A DNA stretch of 35,386 nucleotides, taken from an uncultured Oscillospiraceae bacterium (GTDB lineage: Bacteria > Bacillota > Clostridia > Oscillospirales > Oscillospiraceae). This document shows, piece after piece, positions 22,209-29,486 of the stretch (position 1 is its first letter; each line of letters starts with the position of its first letter). The notes beneath the pieces are model-generated. The model worked only from the letters and a program-made list of their open reading frames with translations. It did not search any database and was not told the origin of the DNA. The position numbers and the translations under genes were made by a program. The stretch spans positions 1 through 35,386 of the forward strand of contig CAKTNW010000018.1 of NCBI GenBank assembly GCA_934589145.1, in the 5' to 3' direction.

Positions 22209-22445
22209 TTACGCCAGTGCCAGACGAACCGGGAAGGCGCAGACGGCGGTGGCGGTGTCGCGGTGGGCGTCGCTGTCCATGGCGGCCAGTGCGGCCTTGA
22301 CGGCGCTCCAGCAGAACACCAGGCCGAACAGCAGCGGCACGCATACAGCGCCGGCATGGGCGATACCGCTCAGCGAAAAGGCGGATGCCGCCACCAGCAT
22401 GAGGGAAACCACGGCGATCGTCAGGTAAGCACGGATGTTTTTCAT
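22209..22445 (-). CDS. small membrane protein, 78 aa
   Basis: A 78-residue protein with two hydrophobic segments (AYLTIAVVSLMLVAASAFSLSGIAHA and AVCVPLLFGLVFCWSAVKAALAAM) and a short polar tail (DSDAHRDTATAV). No family was recognised. A perfect AAGGAGG lies 8 nt before the ATG. It is divergent from the LysR-type gene and the two promoters overlap, so it is a plausible target of that regulator. Confidence 0.65.
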   Translation of the reverse strand: MKNIRAYLTIAVVSLMLVAASAFSLSGIAHAGAVCVPLLFGLVFCWSAVKAALAAMDSDAHRDTATAVCAFPVRLALA

Positions 22446-22480
22446 GGCAGAGTCCTCCTTGAAAATTTGAATTTTGGGGC

Positions 22481-22523
22481 TTGTGCTTTGTACGAGTATA
22501 TAGTAGAATATTTAACAAGAAAA
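22481..22523. promoter_or_regulatory. overlapping divergent promoters
   Basis: Plus strand: TTGTGC (22481-22486), 17 nt, TAGAAT (22504-22509) for the LysR gene. Minus strand: TTTTCT (22523-22518), 17 nt, TATACT (22500-22495) for the small membrane protein gene. The two promoters share the same bases, so binding of one polymerase or of LysR would affect both. Confidence 0.5.
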
Positions 22524-22586
22524 GTGAAGCGATAAAATCTGACGATGGATGTCAGAGATACTGATAGGATAAAAGGAGGCGCATCT

Positions 22587-23468
22587 ATGGAGACAGCCCG
22601 GTGCAGAGCGTTTTTGGCGGCGGCGGAGACAGGGAGCTTTTCAAAGGCGGCGGAGGCCCTCAGCTATACGCCCTCCGGCGTGAACCAACTGGTGACGGCG
22701 CTGGAGAAGGAGCTGGGCTTTCCGGTGTTCCGGCGCAATACGAAGGGCGTGACGCTGACGGAGAACGGCGAGCTCTTGCTGCCCACCGTGCGGGAATTCC
22801 TGCGGCAGGAGGATCGGATCTTCGAGCTGTCGGCGGAGATGAACGGACTGCTGATCGGCAGTGTCACCATCGCCGCCTATTCCAGTATCGCCACCCACTG
22901 GCTGCCCGTGGTGATCAGCGCTTTCCAGCGGGACTATCCCCAGATCCGCATCAAGCTGATGGAGGGGATCTGGCAGGAGGTGTCCAAGTGGCTGGATGAC
23001 CGGGCTGCCGACATCGGCTTTCTCAGCTATCAGGAGGGGATGCCCTATGAGTTCATCCCCCTGGCGGAGGATCCCATGCTGGCGGTGCTGCCCAGGGATC
23101 ACCCCCTGGCCAACGCGGAATGCTATCCGCTGGAGAACTGTAAATACGACCGCTTCATCATGCCCGCCCTGGGCTGTGACGATGACATAGAGGCGCTGTT
23201 CACCCAGAACGGCATCGAGCCCAATGTGCAGTTCACCACGCTGGAGAGCTTTTCGGTCATGTCCATGGTGGAGCAGGGGTTGGGTATGAGCATCATGAAC
23301 CAGCTCATTACGGAGAAGCGCATCTGTGATATCGCCATGCTGCCCTTGGATCCGCCCTCGTACTGCACGCTGGGTGTGGCCATGAACTCCAAGGCCGATG
23401 TGTCCCCGGCGGTGAAGATGTTCCTGAAATACGCCGTCAGGATGCTGACGCGCATTGAGAAAAAATAA
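22587..23468 (+). CDS. LysR-family transcriptional regulator
   Basis: A 293-residue LysR-type regulator. Residues 1-60 are the winged helix-turn-helix (CRAFLAAAETGSFSKAAEALSYTPSGVNQLVTALEKELGFPVFRRNTKGVTLTENGE). The rest is the periplasmic-binding-protein-like effector domain (LIGSVTIAAYSSIATHWLPVVISAFQRDYPQIRIKLMEG, ADIGFL, VEQGLGMSIMNQL). The ATG at 22587 follows AAAAGGAGG. Effector and targets are unknown; the divergent small membrane gene and the following gene are candidates. Confidence 0.93.
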   Translation: METARCRAFLAAAETGSFSKAAEALSYTPSGVNQLVTALEKELGFPVFRRNTKGVTLTENGELLLPTVREFLRQEDRIFELSAEMNGLLIGSVTIAAYSSIATHWLPVVISAFQRDYPQIRIKLMEGIWQEVSKWLDDRAADIGFLSYQEGMPYEFIPLAEDPMLAVLPRDHPLANAECYPLENCKYDRFIMPALGCDDDIEALFTQNGIEPNVQFTTLESFSVMSMVEQGLGMSIMNQLITEKRICDIAMLPLDPPSYCTLGVAMNSKADVSPAVKMFLKYAVRMLTRIEKK

Positions 23469-23488
23469 GCGGATAGGGGGCGGCAGAC

Positions 23489-23944
23489 GTGTTAAAGCGG
23501 CAAACGAGATCATCCGGCGGGGAAGGGCGGCAGCGGCCATCCCCGAAGGTGCTGCTGCAAAAGCTGCTGGCGGTGCCCCTGGGCCGCTGTCTGCCGGAGA
23601 TCGCCCTGTGCCTGCTGCTGTGCTGCGTGGCGACCGGGTACATCGTCCTACGGGTGGAGCAGAAGGAGCAGTATCACCGGGATACCTTTGAGGTCTATCT
23701 GCAGGAGCACGGCCAACAGGCGGTAACTGCCCAGACAGCGCCGCCGCAGTCGGAACCGGCGCAGTCCGCGCAGGAGGAGGTCGCCGCACCGGCGGAGCCC
23801 TCCGATGCAGCGCATATATACGCCGCACCCAGCGGCAAGCGCTATCACTATGACGCCGCCTGCGCCGGCGAAAACGGGCAGGAGATCACCTGGGCGGAGG
23901 CCCAGCAGCGTGGTCTGACGCCCTGTAAGAAATGTGTCACATAA
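23489..23944 (+). CDS. membrane protein with C-terminal H-x4-C...PCKKC motif
   Basis: A 151-residue protein starting at GTG (23489), behind a GGGGG site. A basic N-terminus precedes one membrane helix at about residues 37-54 (IALCLLLCCVATGYIVLRV). Then comes a Gln/Ala/Pro-rich spacer (TAQTAPPQSEPAQSAQEEVAAPAEPS), and a compact C-terminal module (IYAAPSGKRYHYDAACAGENGQEITWAEAQQRGLTPCKKCVT). The module's His, Cys, Cys, Cys spacing suggests a small metal-binding site of the type found as a tail on secreted or nuclease-like proteins of Firmicutes ('SGxxYHxxxC...A...GLxPCxxC'). It follows the LysR gene by 20 nt and may be cotranscribed. Confidence 0.7.
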   Translation: MLKRQTRSSGGEGRQRPSPKVLLQKLLAVPLGRCLPEIALCLLLCCVATGYIVLRVEQKEQYHRDTFEVYLQEHGQQAVTAQTAPPQSEPAQSAQEEVAAPAEPSDAAHIYAAPSGKRYHYDAACAGENGQEITWAEAQQRGLTPCKKCVT

Positions 23945-23976
23945 AGAAAAGGACGGCTGGGCCGTCCTTTTTCTTA
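23945..23976. terminator. bidirectional terminator
   Basis: AGGACGGC (23950-23957) pairs with GCCGTCCT (23961-23968), flanked by AAGAAA and TTTTCTT. It is shared by the 151-aa gene and the convergent ABC permease gene. Confidence 0.85.
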
Positions 23977-23985
23977 TGGCAGAGG

Positions 23986-24594
23986 TCATCCCCGCCGCGC
24001 CCGGTAGACCCGGACGGAGATGAGATAGGAGAGAAACAGCGCGATCACAGCGACGGCCAGCAGGAACAGCGGCACAGTGGTAACCATGGCGGTTTCGATA
24101 CCGTTGACCGCATCCGCCAGCTTGCCGGCATAAGTGACGCCTGTCAGAACAAAGGCGCAGGTGAGAAGAATGTAGATCAGGCGGCCCTTCTCCACGCCGA
24201 AGCGGAACATAAAGGGCAGGTCAATGGCCATCAGGATCAGGGATAGTTCCGCCGTGATCAGCAGCGACATGGGCTCCTCAGTTACAATGGGCGCGGAATG
24301 GACGATCAGCCGGGACAGCAGGGACAACGCCAATACCGGAAGCACCAGCGTCAGGCCCAGCACATACTTGCTGCCCACGATGGATTTGGCAGTGTAGGGC
24401 ATCATGGCCGCCAGCTCATCCCACTTGGCCCGCTCGTCATAGGCCAGGGCCGTGATGGGCAGCATGGCGGCGTAAAACAGCGCGAACGCCGCCATATTGG
24501 TGCCGGGGATGCAGGCAAGCACCACCACAATGGCCAGCATGACCCGCATCTGCTTCAAAAGGGTTTTCCAGTCTTTGATCAGTAAGCCTTTCAT
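23986..24594 (-). CDS. ABC-2 type transporter permease
   Basis: A 202-residue membrane protein with about six helices. It starts 'MKGLLIKDWKTLLKQMRVMLAIVVVLACIPG', a typical ABC-2 (YtrC/BcrB-like) N-terminus, with 'YDERAKWDELAAMMPYTAKSIVGSKYVLG' as the cytoplasmic coupling segment. It overlaps the ATPase gene by 4 nt (ATGA) and is the last gene of the GntR/ABC operon. By analogy with YtrA-controlled operons it probably exports or senses a cell-envelope-active compound; the substrate is unknown. Confidence 0.85.
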   Translation of the reverse strand: MKGLLIKDWKTLLKQMRVMLAIVVVLACIPGTNMAAFALFYAAMLPITALAYDERAKWDELAAMMPYTAKSIVGSKYVLGLTLVLPVLALSLLSRLIVHSAPIVTEEPMSLLITAELSLILMAIDLPFMFRFGVEKGRLIYILLTCAFVLTGVTYAGKLADAVNGIETAMVTTVPLFLLAVAVIALFLSYLISVRVYRARRG

Positions 24595-25445
24595 TTCCGC
24601 GTGCCTCCCTTCGCCAGGAACAGAATGATATCCTCCAGATTGGTGTGCTCCAGCGGCAGATCATGGGGCACCATGTCCCGCCGCACCAGCGCCCGCACAC
24701 CGTAGGGATCGTTTTCCACGCCCACAACGCTGCCCTCCGGCAGGTCGGCCAGCCGCTGGTGGGACAGCCGCACCAGAGCGTATTCCTCCAGCAGGCGGTC
24801 CTTTTCCTCACACAGCACCAGCTTTCCCTTATGCAGGAAGGCGATGTAGTCACAGATCTTCTCCAGATCGCTGACAATGTGGGAGGACAGCAGGATGGAG
24901 CGATCCTCCTGCCGGGTGTACTCGTTGAAGATGTCCAGGATCTCGTCCCGCACCATGGGATCAAGACCGCTGGTGGCCTCATCCAGGATCAGCAGCTTCG
25001 CCTGATGAGACAACGCCACGGCGATGGCCAGCTTCATCTTCATGCCCCGGGAAAAGTCCTTGAACGCCTTGTCCCAGGGCAGACCGAAGCGCCGGATATA
25101 GTCCGCGAAGGTGTCCGACTCCCAGTTGCGATAGGTATTTGCCATGATGCGGCCCACGTCGTCGGCGTTCAGCACCTCGGGATAGTACGCCTCGTCCAGC
25201 ACCACGCCGATGTCTTCTTTGACCTCGTTAAAAGAGGCGCTCCGGTTATCCGTACCCAGCACCGACACTGCGCCGCTGTCCCTGTGGGCGGCGTTCATAA
25301 TGAGCTTGATGGTGGTGCTTTTGCCTGCGCCGTTTTCGCCCACCAGCCCCATGATGCTGCCGGAGGGCAGCGTCAGGTTAAGGCCGTCCAGCCGGAAGCC
25401 GGGGTACTCCTTCACCAGTCCCTTTATCTCGATCGCGTTCAACAT
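24591..25445 (-). CDS. ABC transporter ATP-binding protein
   Basis: A 284-residue ATPase with Walker A GENGAGKS, Q-loop region 'DIGVVLDEAYYPEVLNADD', signature 'FSRGMKMKLAIAVALS' (SRGMK in place of SGGQ, common in this subfamily), Walker B 'LLILDEATSGLD' and switch His in 'SSHIVSDLEKICD'. The C-terminal 70 residues resemble the extension of YtrB/BcrA-type ATPases. Its ATG overlaps the GntR gene end by 7 nt and its stop overlaps the permease start, so all three genes are tightly coupled. Confidence 0.95.
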   Translation of the reverse strand: MLNAIEIKGLVKEYPGFRLDGLNLTLPSGSIMGLVGENGAGKSTTIKLIMNAAHRDSGAVSVLGTDNRSASFNEVKEDIGVVLDEAYYPEVLNADDVGRIMANTYRNWESDTFADYIRRFGLPWDKAFKDFSRGMKMKLAIAVALSHQAKLLILDEATSGLDPMVRDEILDIFNEYTRQEDRSILLSSHIVSDLEKICDYIAFLHKGKLVLCEEKDRLLEEYALVRLSHQRLADLPEGSVVGVENDPYGVRALVRRDMVPHDLPLEHTNLEDIILFLAKGGTRK

Positions 25446-25831
25446 TCCTCATCCTTTCCTTTCATGTCCCACATGAGCCGCAGCATCTCCACGGCTTCCT
25501 CTTCTGTCAGCGAACAGCCCGCCGCCAGATCGACGATCGCGTTCATGTGATCCTCGATCTGCTTCAGGTGGGCCTCCCGCACCAGCTCCAGATTCTTCTC
25601 CGCCACATAGCAGCCCTTGCCGGGCACCCGGTCGATAAAGCCGTCCCGTTCCAGCTCGTCATAGGCCCGCGTGGTGGTGATGACGCTGATACGCAGATCC
25701 TTGGCCAGCGCCCGGATGGAGGGAAGGGCATCCCCCGGCGACAGCTCGCCGGAGAGGATCGCGTTCTTGATCTGGGTGCAGATCTGCTCGTAGATGGGTT
25801 TTCCGCTGGCGTTGCTGATGATCAGATCCAT
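25439..25831 (-). CDS. GntR-family regulator, YtrA type
   Basis: A 130-residue regulator: winged HTH 'PIYEQICTQIKNAILSGELSPGDALPSIRALAKDLRISVITTTRAYDELERDGFIDRVPGKGCYVA' and a short C-terminal helical dimerisation segment, the arrangement of the YtrA subfamily. Such proteins repress their own ABC operons and are relieved by envelope stress or antibiotics. The ATG at 25831 is chosen for GGAGGTGA just upstream and because it starts the conserved domain. The operon promoter carries a matching inverted repeat. Confidence 0.92.
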   Translation of the reverse strand: MDLIISNASGKPIYEQICTQIKNAILSGELSPGDALPSIRALAKDLRISVITTTRAYDELERDGFIDRVPGKGCYVAEKNLELVREAHLKQIEDHMNAIVDLAAGCSLTEEEAVEMLRLMWDMKGKDEEC

Positions 25832-25849
25832 ACGGTCACCTCCGTCACA

Positions 25850-25900
25850 ACTGTATATGTTCGATATAAACAGTATATGCACACGAGAAGGATTTGTCAA
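25850..25900 (-). promoter_or_regulatory. promoter and YtrA-type operator of the GntR/ABC operon
   Basis: On the minus strand TTGACA (25900-25895), a 17-nt spacer and TATACT (25877-25872). An inverted repeat with outer arms ACTGT (25850-25854) and ACAGT (25870-25874), with ATAT inner arms around TTCG, overlaps the -10 box and the start of transcription. Confidence 0.8.
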
Positions 25901-25910
25901 CCCCTGAAGG

Positions 25911-25944
25911 CAAAAAAGTTCCCCGGACAATTTGTCCGGGGAAC
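25911..25944 (-). terminator. terminator of the NlpC/P60 operon
   Basis: The arms 25918-25928 and 25934-25944 (GTTCCCCGGAC and its complement) are followed on the minus strand by six T. It lies 20 nt after the nlpC/P60-type stop codon. Confidence 0.88.
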
Positions 25945-25964
25945 GGGGAAGATGTGCAGTTTTC

Positions 25965-27047
25965 TCAGAACACGCGGCGGGCCGTCAGATAACGGCTGGC
26001 GTAATAGCTCTCGCTGAGGCTGGAGATGATGACGCCGCGGCTGGTGGAGGCGTGGATGAACTGGCCTCCGCCGATGTAGATGCCCACATGGCTTGCGGCG
26101 CTGCTGGTGTTGTAGGTGCCGAAGAAGAACACCAGATCGCCGGGCTGCAGCTCGCTCTGGGACACGGTGTAGCCGTTGTTCAGCTGGGGGGTAGCGCCGT
26201 GGGCCAGGCTGACGCCGAAGTTGGCAAAGACGTGCATGGTAAAGCCGGAGCAGTCAAAGCCGCCGGAGCCGGTGCCGCCGTAGGCGTAGGGGGTGCCCAG
26301 ATACTGCATGGCGAAGGAGACGATATCGCTGCCGGAGCCGCTGCTGACGACGGTGTCGGTGCCGCTCTCGGTGGTGCTGCCGTCGGTGGCGGTGTCGGCC
26401 TTCTTCGCGGCCTTCACGGTAACCTTGGGCTTGGGCGCTTCCTTCTCCATGGTCAGATCCAGATCGTCACCGGTGACGTAGCCGGTCTTGTCGCCGCTCT
26501 TGACGGCGAAGTAGCCGTTGTCAAGGCCGGAGACCTCGACCCGGTCGCCATCCTTCAGGGTGGTCAGCACTTCGCTGTCACCGCTGGGCGCTTCCAGCAG
26601 GGACATCTCCTCGGCATCCACTACGCCGTAGGTCTCGAAGGCTTCCTCATACTTCAGCAGCTCGATGTACTCCGGGGGGATGAAGCCGGTGCAGTCGTTA
26701 TAGCTGACCCGGAACCAGTCGCCCAGATCCTCCATCACGGACACGATGGCATCCAGCGGCAGGAGAATGTAGACGTTGCTCTCCTCGGTGGGGTCGAAGA
26801 ACAGGGGCACGTCCTTTTCCAGCACGTGGCCCACAGACTTCACCTTGGTCTCGCTGGGCAGCAGGCGGGGGAGCTCCAGTTTCTGCTCGTTGGCCTCCAG
26901 TCCGGCGGTCAGCGCGGTCTTGATGGCCGCGGAGCCCTGCGCGGCGGACGTATCCGTGGCGGACGCCCAGGCGCAGACGGTGGTATTACATAGCATTGCC
27001 GCGGACAGCACTGCCGCGGCAAGCATACGGTGCTTGTGTGATCTCAT
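25965..27047 (-). CDS. secreted NlpC/P60 peptidoglycan hydrolase with SH3-like repeats
   Basis: A 360-residue exported protein. A signal peptide covers about residues 1-29 (MRSHKHRMLAAAVLSAAMLCNTTVCAWA). Two bacterial SH3-like segments follow (VPLFFDPTEESNVYILLPLDAIVSVMEDLGDWFRVSYNDCTGFIPPEYIEL and MSLLEAPSGDSEVLTTLKDGDRVEVSGLDNGYFAVKSGDKTGYVTGDDLDL). A Ser/Thr linker leads to the C-terminal NlpC/P60 domain with catalytic Cys266 (FDCSGF) and His320 (SHVGIY). It should cleave D-gamma-Glu-type bonds in peptidoglycan stem peptides. The ATG at 27047 follows a GGGGGG site. It is the second gene after the 277-nt leader RNA candidate. Confidence 0.93.
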   Translation of the reverse strand: MRSHKHRMLAAAVLSAAMLCNTTVCAWASATDTSAAQGSAAIKTALTAGLEANEQKLELPRLLPSETKVKSVGHVLEKDVPLFFDPTEESNVYILLPLDAIVSVMEDLGDWFRVSYNDCTGFIPPEYIELLKYEEAFETYGVVDAEEMSLLEAPSGDSEVLTTLKDGDRVEVSGLDNGYFAVKSGDKTGYVTGDDLDLTMEKEAPKPKVTVKAAKKADTATDGSTTESGTDTVVSSGSGSDIVSFAMQYLGTPYAYGGTGSGGFDCSGFTMHVFANFGVSLAHGATPQLNNGYTVSQSELQPGDLVFFFGTYNTSSAASHVGIYIGGGQFIHASTSRGVIISSLSESYYASRYLTARRVF

Positions 27048-27060
27048 CGGGATGCCCCCC

Positions 27061-27360
27061 TTACAGCTTTCCGGCCAGCGCACGCTCCAGCCAGATGGAG
27101 CCCACATCCATGGCGGCATACAGACTGTTCTTCTCCGACTTCTTCACCACGCGGTCGCGGGACTTCAGGTCGGGGTCGGTCAGCTGCAGCTGCACGGAGA
27201 CACGGGTGGCGACGTCCATATCCTGTTCCTTCTTGGACTCCAGGATCTGGAACATGACGATATACTTATCCGCCATGGAGCCGTAGTAGATCAGGTTGTC
27301 GATCCGCCGCAGGGGATGGTTTTTATAGACAAGGCCATTGCCTTTTTTCACATCTGCCAT
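27061..27360 (-). CDS. conserved hypothetical protein, 99 aa
   Basis: A 99-residue soluble protein: 'MADVKKGNGLVYKNHPLRRIDNLIYYGSMADKYIVMFQILESKKEQDMDVATRVSVQLQLTDPDLKSRDRVVKKSEKNSLYAAMDVGSIWLERALAGKL'. I believe similar proteins are common in Oscillospiraceae but know of no function. The ATG has a perfect AGGAGGT 10 nt upstream. It is 13 nt ahead of the NlpC/P60 gene in the same operon, so a role in cell-wall remodelling is possible but only by association. Confidence 0.75.
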   Translation of the reverse strand: MADVKKGNGLVYKNHPLRRIDNLIYYGSMADKYIVMFQILESKKEQDMDVATRVSVQLQLTDPDLKSRDRVVKKSEKNSLYAAMDVGSIWLERALAGKL

Positions 27361-27392
27361 TGAGTTGATTACCTCCTGTTTACAAAATCAAA

Positions 27393-27669
27393 TACCATTG
27401 ATTGACAAGGGCAAACACGCCTGACAGCGTGTCTTTCCGGCGCTTTTTGCCCTTTTCGCCTTGACGGGCGCCAGCCCGCCTTCGTCTCAAAAACCAAAAA
27501 TCACTCGAAAATACATCGCTGGCAGGTGCAAGACAGTTTTGTCGGAGCAGAAATGTGTCCAGACAAGAAAAGGCCCGCCGAGAATACTTGCCGTATTGTC
27601 AAGGGGCTTGACGCGGTATGGGCGCATTTCTGCCCGCCAAAACCGTGTCTGCCCTTATCAATCAATGGT
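27393..27669 (-). ncRNA. 277-nt structured RNA candidate with a 27-bp closing stem
   Basis: The 27-nt ends (27393-27419 and 27643-27669) are inverted repeats identical at 25 positions. On the minus strand both differences become G-U wobbles, so all 27 positions pair; on the plus strand they would be A-C mismatches. A second helix of about 22 pairs follows at once (27619-27642 with about 27534-27560). Inside it are the hairpins GTCAAG/CTTGAC and AATAC/GTATT. Further hairpins occur in the 3' half (GGGC/GCCC, ACACGC/GCGTGT). A strong minus-strand promoter places the transcription start at the first base of the stem. No reading frame is evident. It is the leader of the 99-aa/NlpC operon, or a separate RNA. 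I could not assign it to a known RNA family; a mobile MITE-like repeat is the alternative. Confidence 0.6.
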
Positions 27670-27672
27670 AGG

Positions 27673-27701
27673 CAGTATACCACAAAAAACAGCTTCTGTC
27701 A
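27673..27701 (-). promoter_or_regulatory. promoter of the structured RNA / 99-aa / NlpC operon
   Basis: On the minus strand TTGACA (27701-27696), a 17-nt spacer and TATACT (27678-27673). The predicted start, about 27667, coincides with the 5' end of the inverted repeat. Confidence 0.85.
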
Positions 27702-27730
27702 AATCTGCGGCGGAAAGGTTTGCAAAATCG

Positions 27731-27772
27731 ACAAAAAGAGAGGAAAACCAAACGGTTTCCCTCTCTTTTATA
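27731..27772 (-). terminator. terminator of ireB
   Basis: AAAGAGAGGAAAACC (27736-27750) and GGTTTCCCTCTCTTT (27755-27769) pair with one mismatch; five T follow on the minus strand. It begins about 15 nt after the ireB stop codon. Confidence 0.8.
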
Positions 27773-27783
27773 CAACGAATCGG

Positions 27784-28029
27784 TCAGATATCCAGATATC
27801 TCTTAACCAGGATCTGCAGCAGCTCGTCCCGGTCGATCTTGCAGATCAGGGTGCGGGCGCCGTTGTGATTGGTGATGTAGGTGGGATCTTCGGACAGGAT
27901 ATAGCCCACGATCTGGTTCACGGGGTCGTAGCCCTTCTCCTTCAGTGCCTCATATACCGAGGTCAGCACATGATGCACCTGCTCGTCCCGATCCTCCGCG
28001 GCATTGAATTTTCTGGTATAATCGTCCAT
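27784..28029 (-). CDS. ireB: IreB-family regulatory phosphoprotein (UPF0297)
   Basis: An 81-residue protein with the IreB/UPF0297 core '[61 protein letters not shown]'. In Enterococcus faecalis IreB is a substrate of the Ser/Thr kinase IreK and affects cephalosporin resistance. The protein is usually encoded with ruvX (yqgF); here it stands alone with its own promoter and terminator. The N-terminus ([16 protein letters not shown]) keeps a Thr at residue 5 that might be phosphorylated, but it differs from the enterococcal version. Confidence 0.92.
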   Translation of the reverse strand: MDDYTRKFNAAEDRDEQVHHVLTSVYEALKEKGYDPVNQIVGYILSEDPTYITNHNGARTLICKIDRDELLQILVKRYLDI

Positions 28030-28061
28030 TGAGGCACCGCCTTTCTATCTGATATAGCACA

Positions 28062-28090
28062 ATTATACGACAGAAGAGGTGAACTGTAAA
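28062..28090 (-). promoter_or_regulatory. promoter of ireB
   Basis: On the minus strand TTTACA (28090-28085), a 17-nt spacer and TATAAT (28067-28062), between the upp stop codon and the ireB ribosome site. No terminator was seen between upp and this promoter, so readthrough is possible. Confidence 0.8.
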
Positions 28091-28099
28091 GTACTATTT

Positions 28100-28741
28100 T
28101 TACTTTGTACCAAAAATACGGTCACCGGCGTCGCCCAGACCGGGCACGATATAGCCGTTTTCGTTCAGGTGATCGTCCAGCGCGGCGCAGTAGATCTCCA
28201 CGTCGGGGTGACGGTCATAGATGAACTGCACGCCCTCGGGCGCGGCCACCAGGATCATCAGCTTGATATTCTTGCAGCCCAGCTCCTTCATCTTGGTGAT
28301 GGCCATGTCGGCGCTGCCGCCGGTGGCCAGCATGGGATCCACGATCAGCACATCGCGCTCGGCAATGTCCTTGGGGTACTTCAGGAAGTAGAAGTGGGGC
28401 TCCAGGGTCTCTTCGTCGCGGTACATACCGATGTGCGCCACGCGGGCGGAGGGGATCAGGTTGAGGATGCCATCCTCGAAGCCCAGACCTGCACGGAGGA
28501 TGGGAACGATAGCCATCTTCTTACCGGCCAGCACGGGCATTTCGCAGGTGCACAGCGGCGTCTCGATGGTTTTCAGGGTGGTGGGCAGGTCACGGGTGGC
28601 CTCGTAGGTCAGCAGCATGGCGATCTCGCCCACCAGGGTGCGGAAGTCCTTGACGCTGGTGTTCTTGTCACGCATCACCGTCAGCTTGTGCTGCACCAGA
28701 GGGTGGTTTACGATGTGCAGGGTAGGAAACTTTTCGTTCAT
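28100..28741 (-). CDS. upp: uracil phosphoribosyltransferase
   Basis: A 213-residue enzyme that salvages uracil: uracil + PRPP give UMP + PPi. The PRPP loop is '[18 protein letters not shown]', the uracil-binding C-terminus '[19 protein letters not shown]' is complete, and '[18 protein letters not shown]' forms the flexible hood. The length is normal (208-213). The ATG at 28741 follows CGGAGG. It is the third gene of the tsaE-tsaB-upp transcript, 25 nt after tsaB. Confidence 0.97.
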   Translation of the reverse strand: MNEKFPTLHIVNHPLVQHKLTVMRDKNTSVKDFRTLVGEIAMLLTYEATRDLPTTLKTIETPLCTCEMPVLAGKKMAIVPILRAGLGFEDGILNLIPSARVAHIGMYRDEETLEPHFYFLKYPKDIAERDVLIVDPMLATGGSADMAITKMKELGCKNIKLMILVAAPEGVQFIYDRHPDVEIYCAALDDHLNENGYIVPGLGDAGDRIFGTK

Positions 28742-28766
28742 GATCTTATCCTCCGTATATTAAAAT

Positions 28767-29486
28767 TTATTGATCCTCCAGTGTAATGGGCAGCCCCCTG
28801 GCCAGCCGCTCCCGCTCCGCCTGGCTGAGGCGGAGATAGACCGGGCACAGCGCTTGAGCTGTCACGGTGCGGCCCTCTGCCGCCATGCGCTCCGCCGCAA
28901 GGCCCACGCCCGCGGCGTTCTGATAGAGGTCAGCCGCCGGGGCCATAGAGCAGGGGAGCCCATGCTCCAACAGATAAGTATAGCACAGCTTGGCGCCGTC
29001 GCCAACCACTATTTTCCTGTTATTGTCATTTTTCAGCTCATCCGCCAGTATCTCCAGCGCCACGGCGCGATCGGCGCACCGGCGAGCCAGCACGCCGTCA
29101 CGGCAGTCGAAAACTGCATTATAGATCTGCTGGCGACGGGCGTCCATGGCGCAGATCACCGTCCCCTCGAAGGCGCGGGCGTTCTCCGCCATGGCCTCCA
29201 GGGTGGACACGCCGCAGCAGGGCAGCTCCAATGCCCATGCCAGCCCCTTTGCGGCGGATACGCCGATGCGCAGGCCCGTAAAGCTGCCGGGGCCCGCCGC
29301 CACGGCGATAAGGCCCATATCCTTCGCCGTCAGTCCGGCGTTTTTCAGCATGCTGTCCAGCAGCGGCATCAGCGTGACGCTGTGGGTCAGGCCCATGTTC
29401 TGATAGGCGCTGGCCAGCACCGCGCCGTTTTCCACCACGGCCACGGATACGGATTTGGCCGAGGTCTCCAAAGCCAGTATTTTCAT
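28767..29486 (-). CDS. tsaB: tRNA threonylcarbamoyladenosine biosynthesis protein TsaB
   Basis: A 239-residue protein of the ASKHA fold: 'MKILALETSAKSVSVAVVENGAVLASAYQNMGLTHSVTLMPLLDSML', 'AAGPGSFTGLRIGVSAAKGLAWAL', 'VSTLEAMAENA', 'CAMDARRQQIYNAVF'. TsaB is the scaffold partner of TsaD in making t6A37 on ANN-decoding tRNAs. Its start overlaps the tsaE stop by 4 nt, the usual TsaE-TsaB pairing. Confidence 0.96.
   Translation of the reverse strand: MKILALETSAKSVSVAVVENGAVLASAYQNMGLTHSVTLMPLLDSMLKNAGLTAKDMGLIAVAAGPGSFTGLRIGVSAAKGLAWALELPCCGVSTLEAMAENARAFEGTVICAMDARRQQIYNAVFDCRDGVLARRCADRAVALEILADELKNDNNRKIVVGDGAKLCYTYLLEHGLPCSMAPAADLYQNAAGVGLAAERMAAEGRTVTAQALCPVYLRLSQAERERLARGLPITLEDQ

Noticed and set aside
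27393..27669. An insertion sequence remnant or integron-type attachment site
   Set aside because: No transposase or integrase frame, no visible target-site duplication, and the pairing favours one strand. A MITE cannot be excluded and is kept as the alternative.
27457..27868. Plus-strand open frames in the region of the structured RNA
   Set aside because: They have no ribosome site, run through a terminator and into ireB antisense, and follow the composition of structured RNA.
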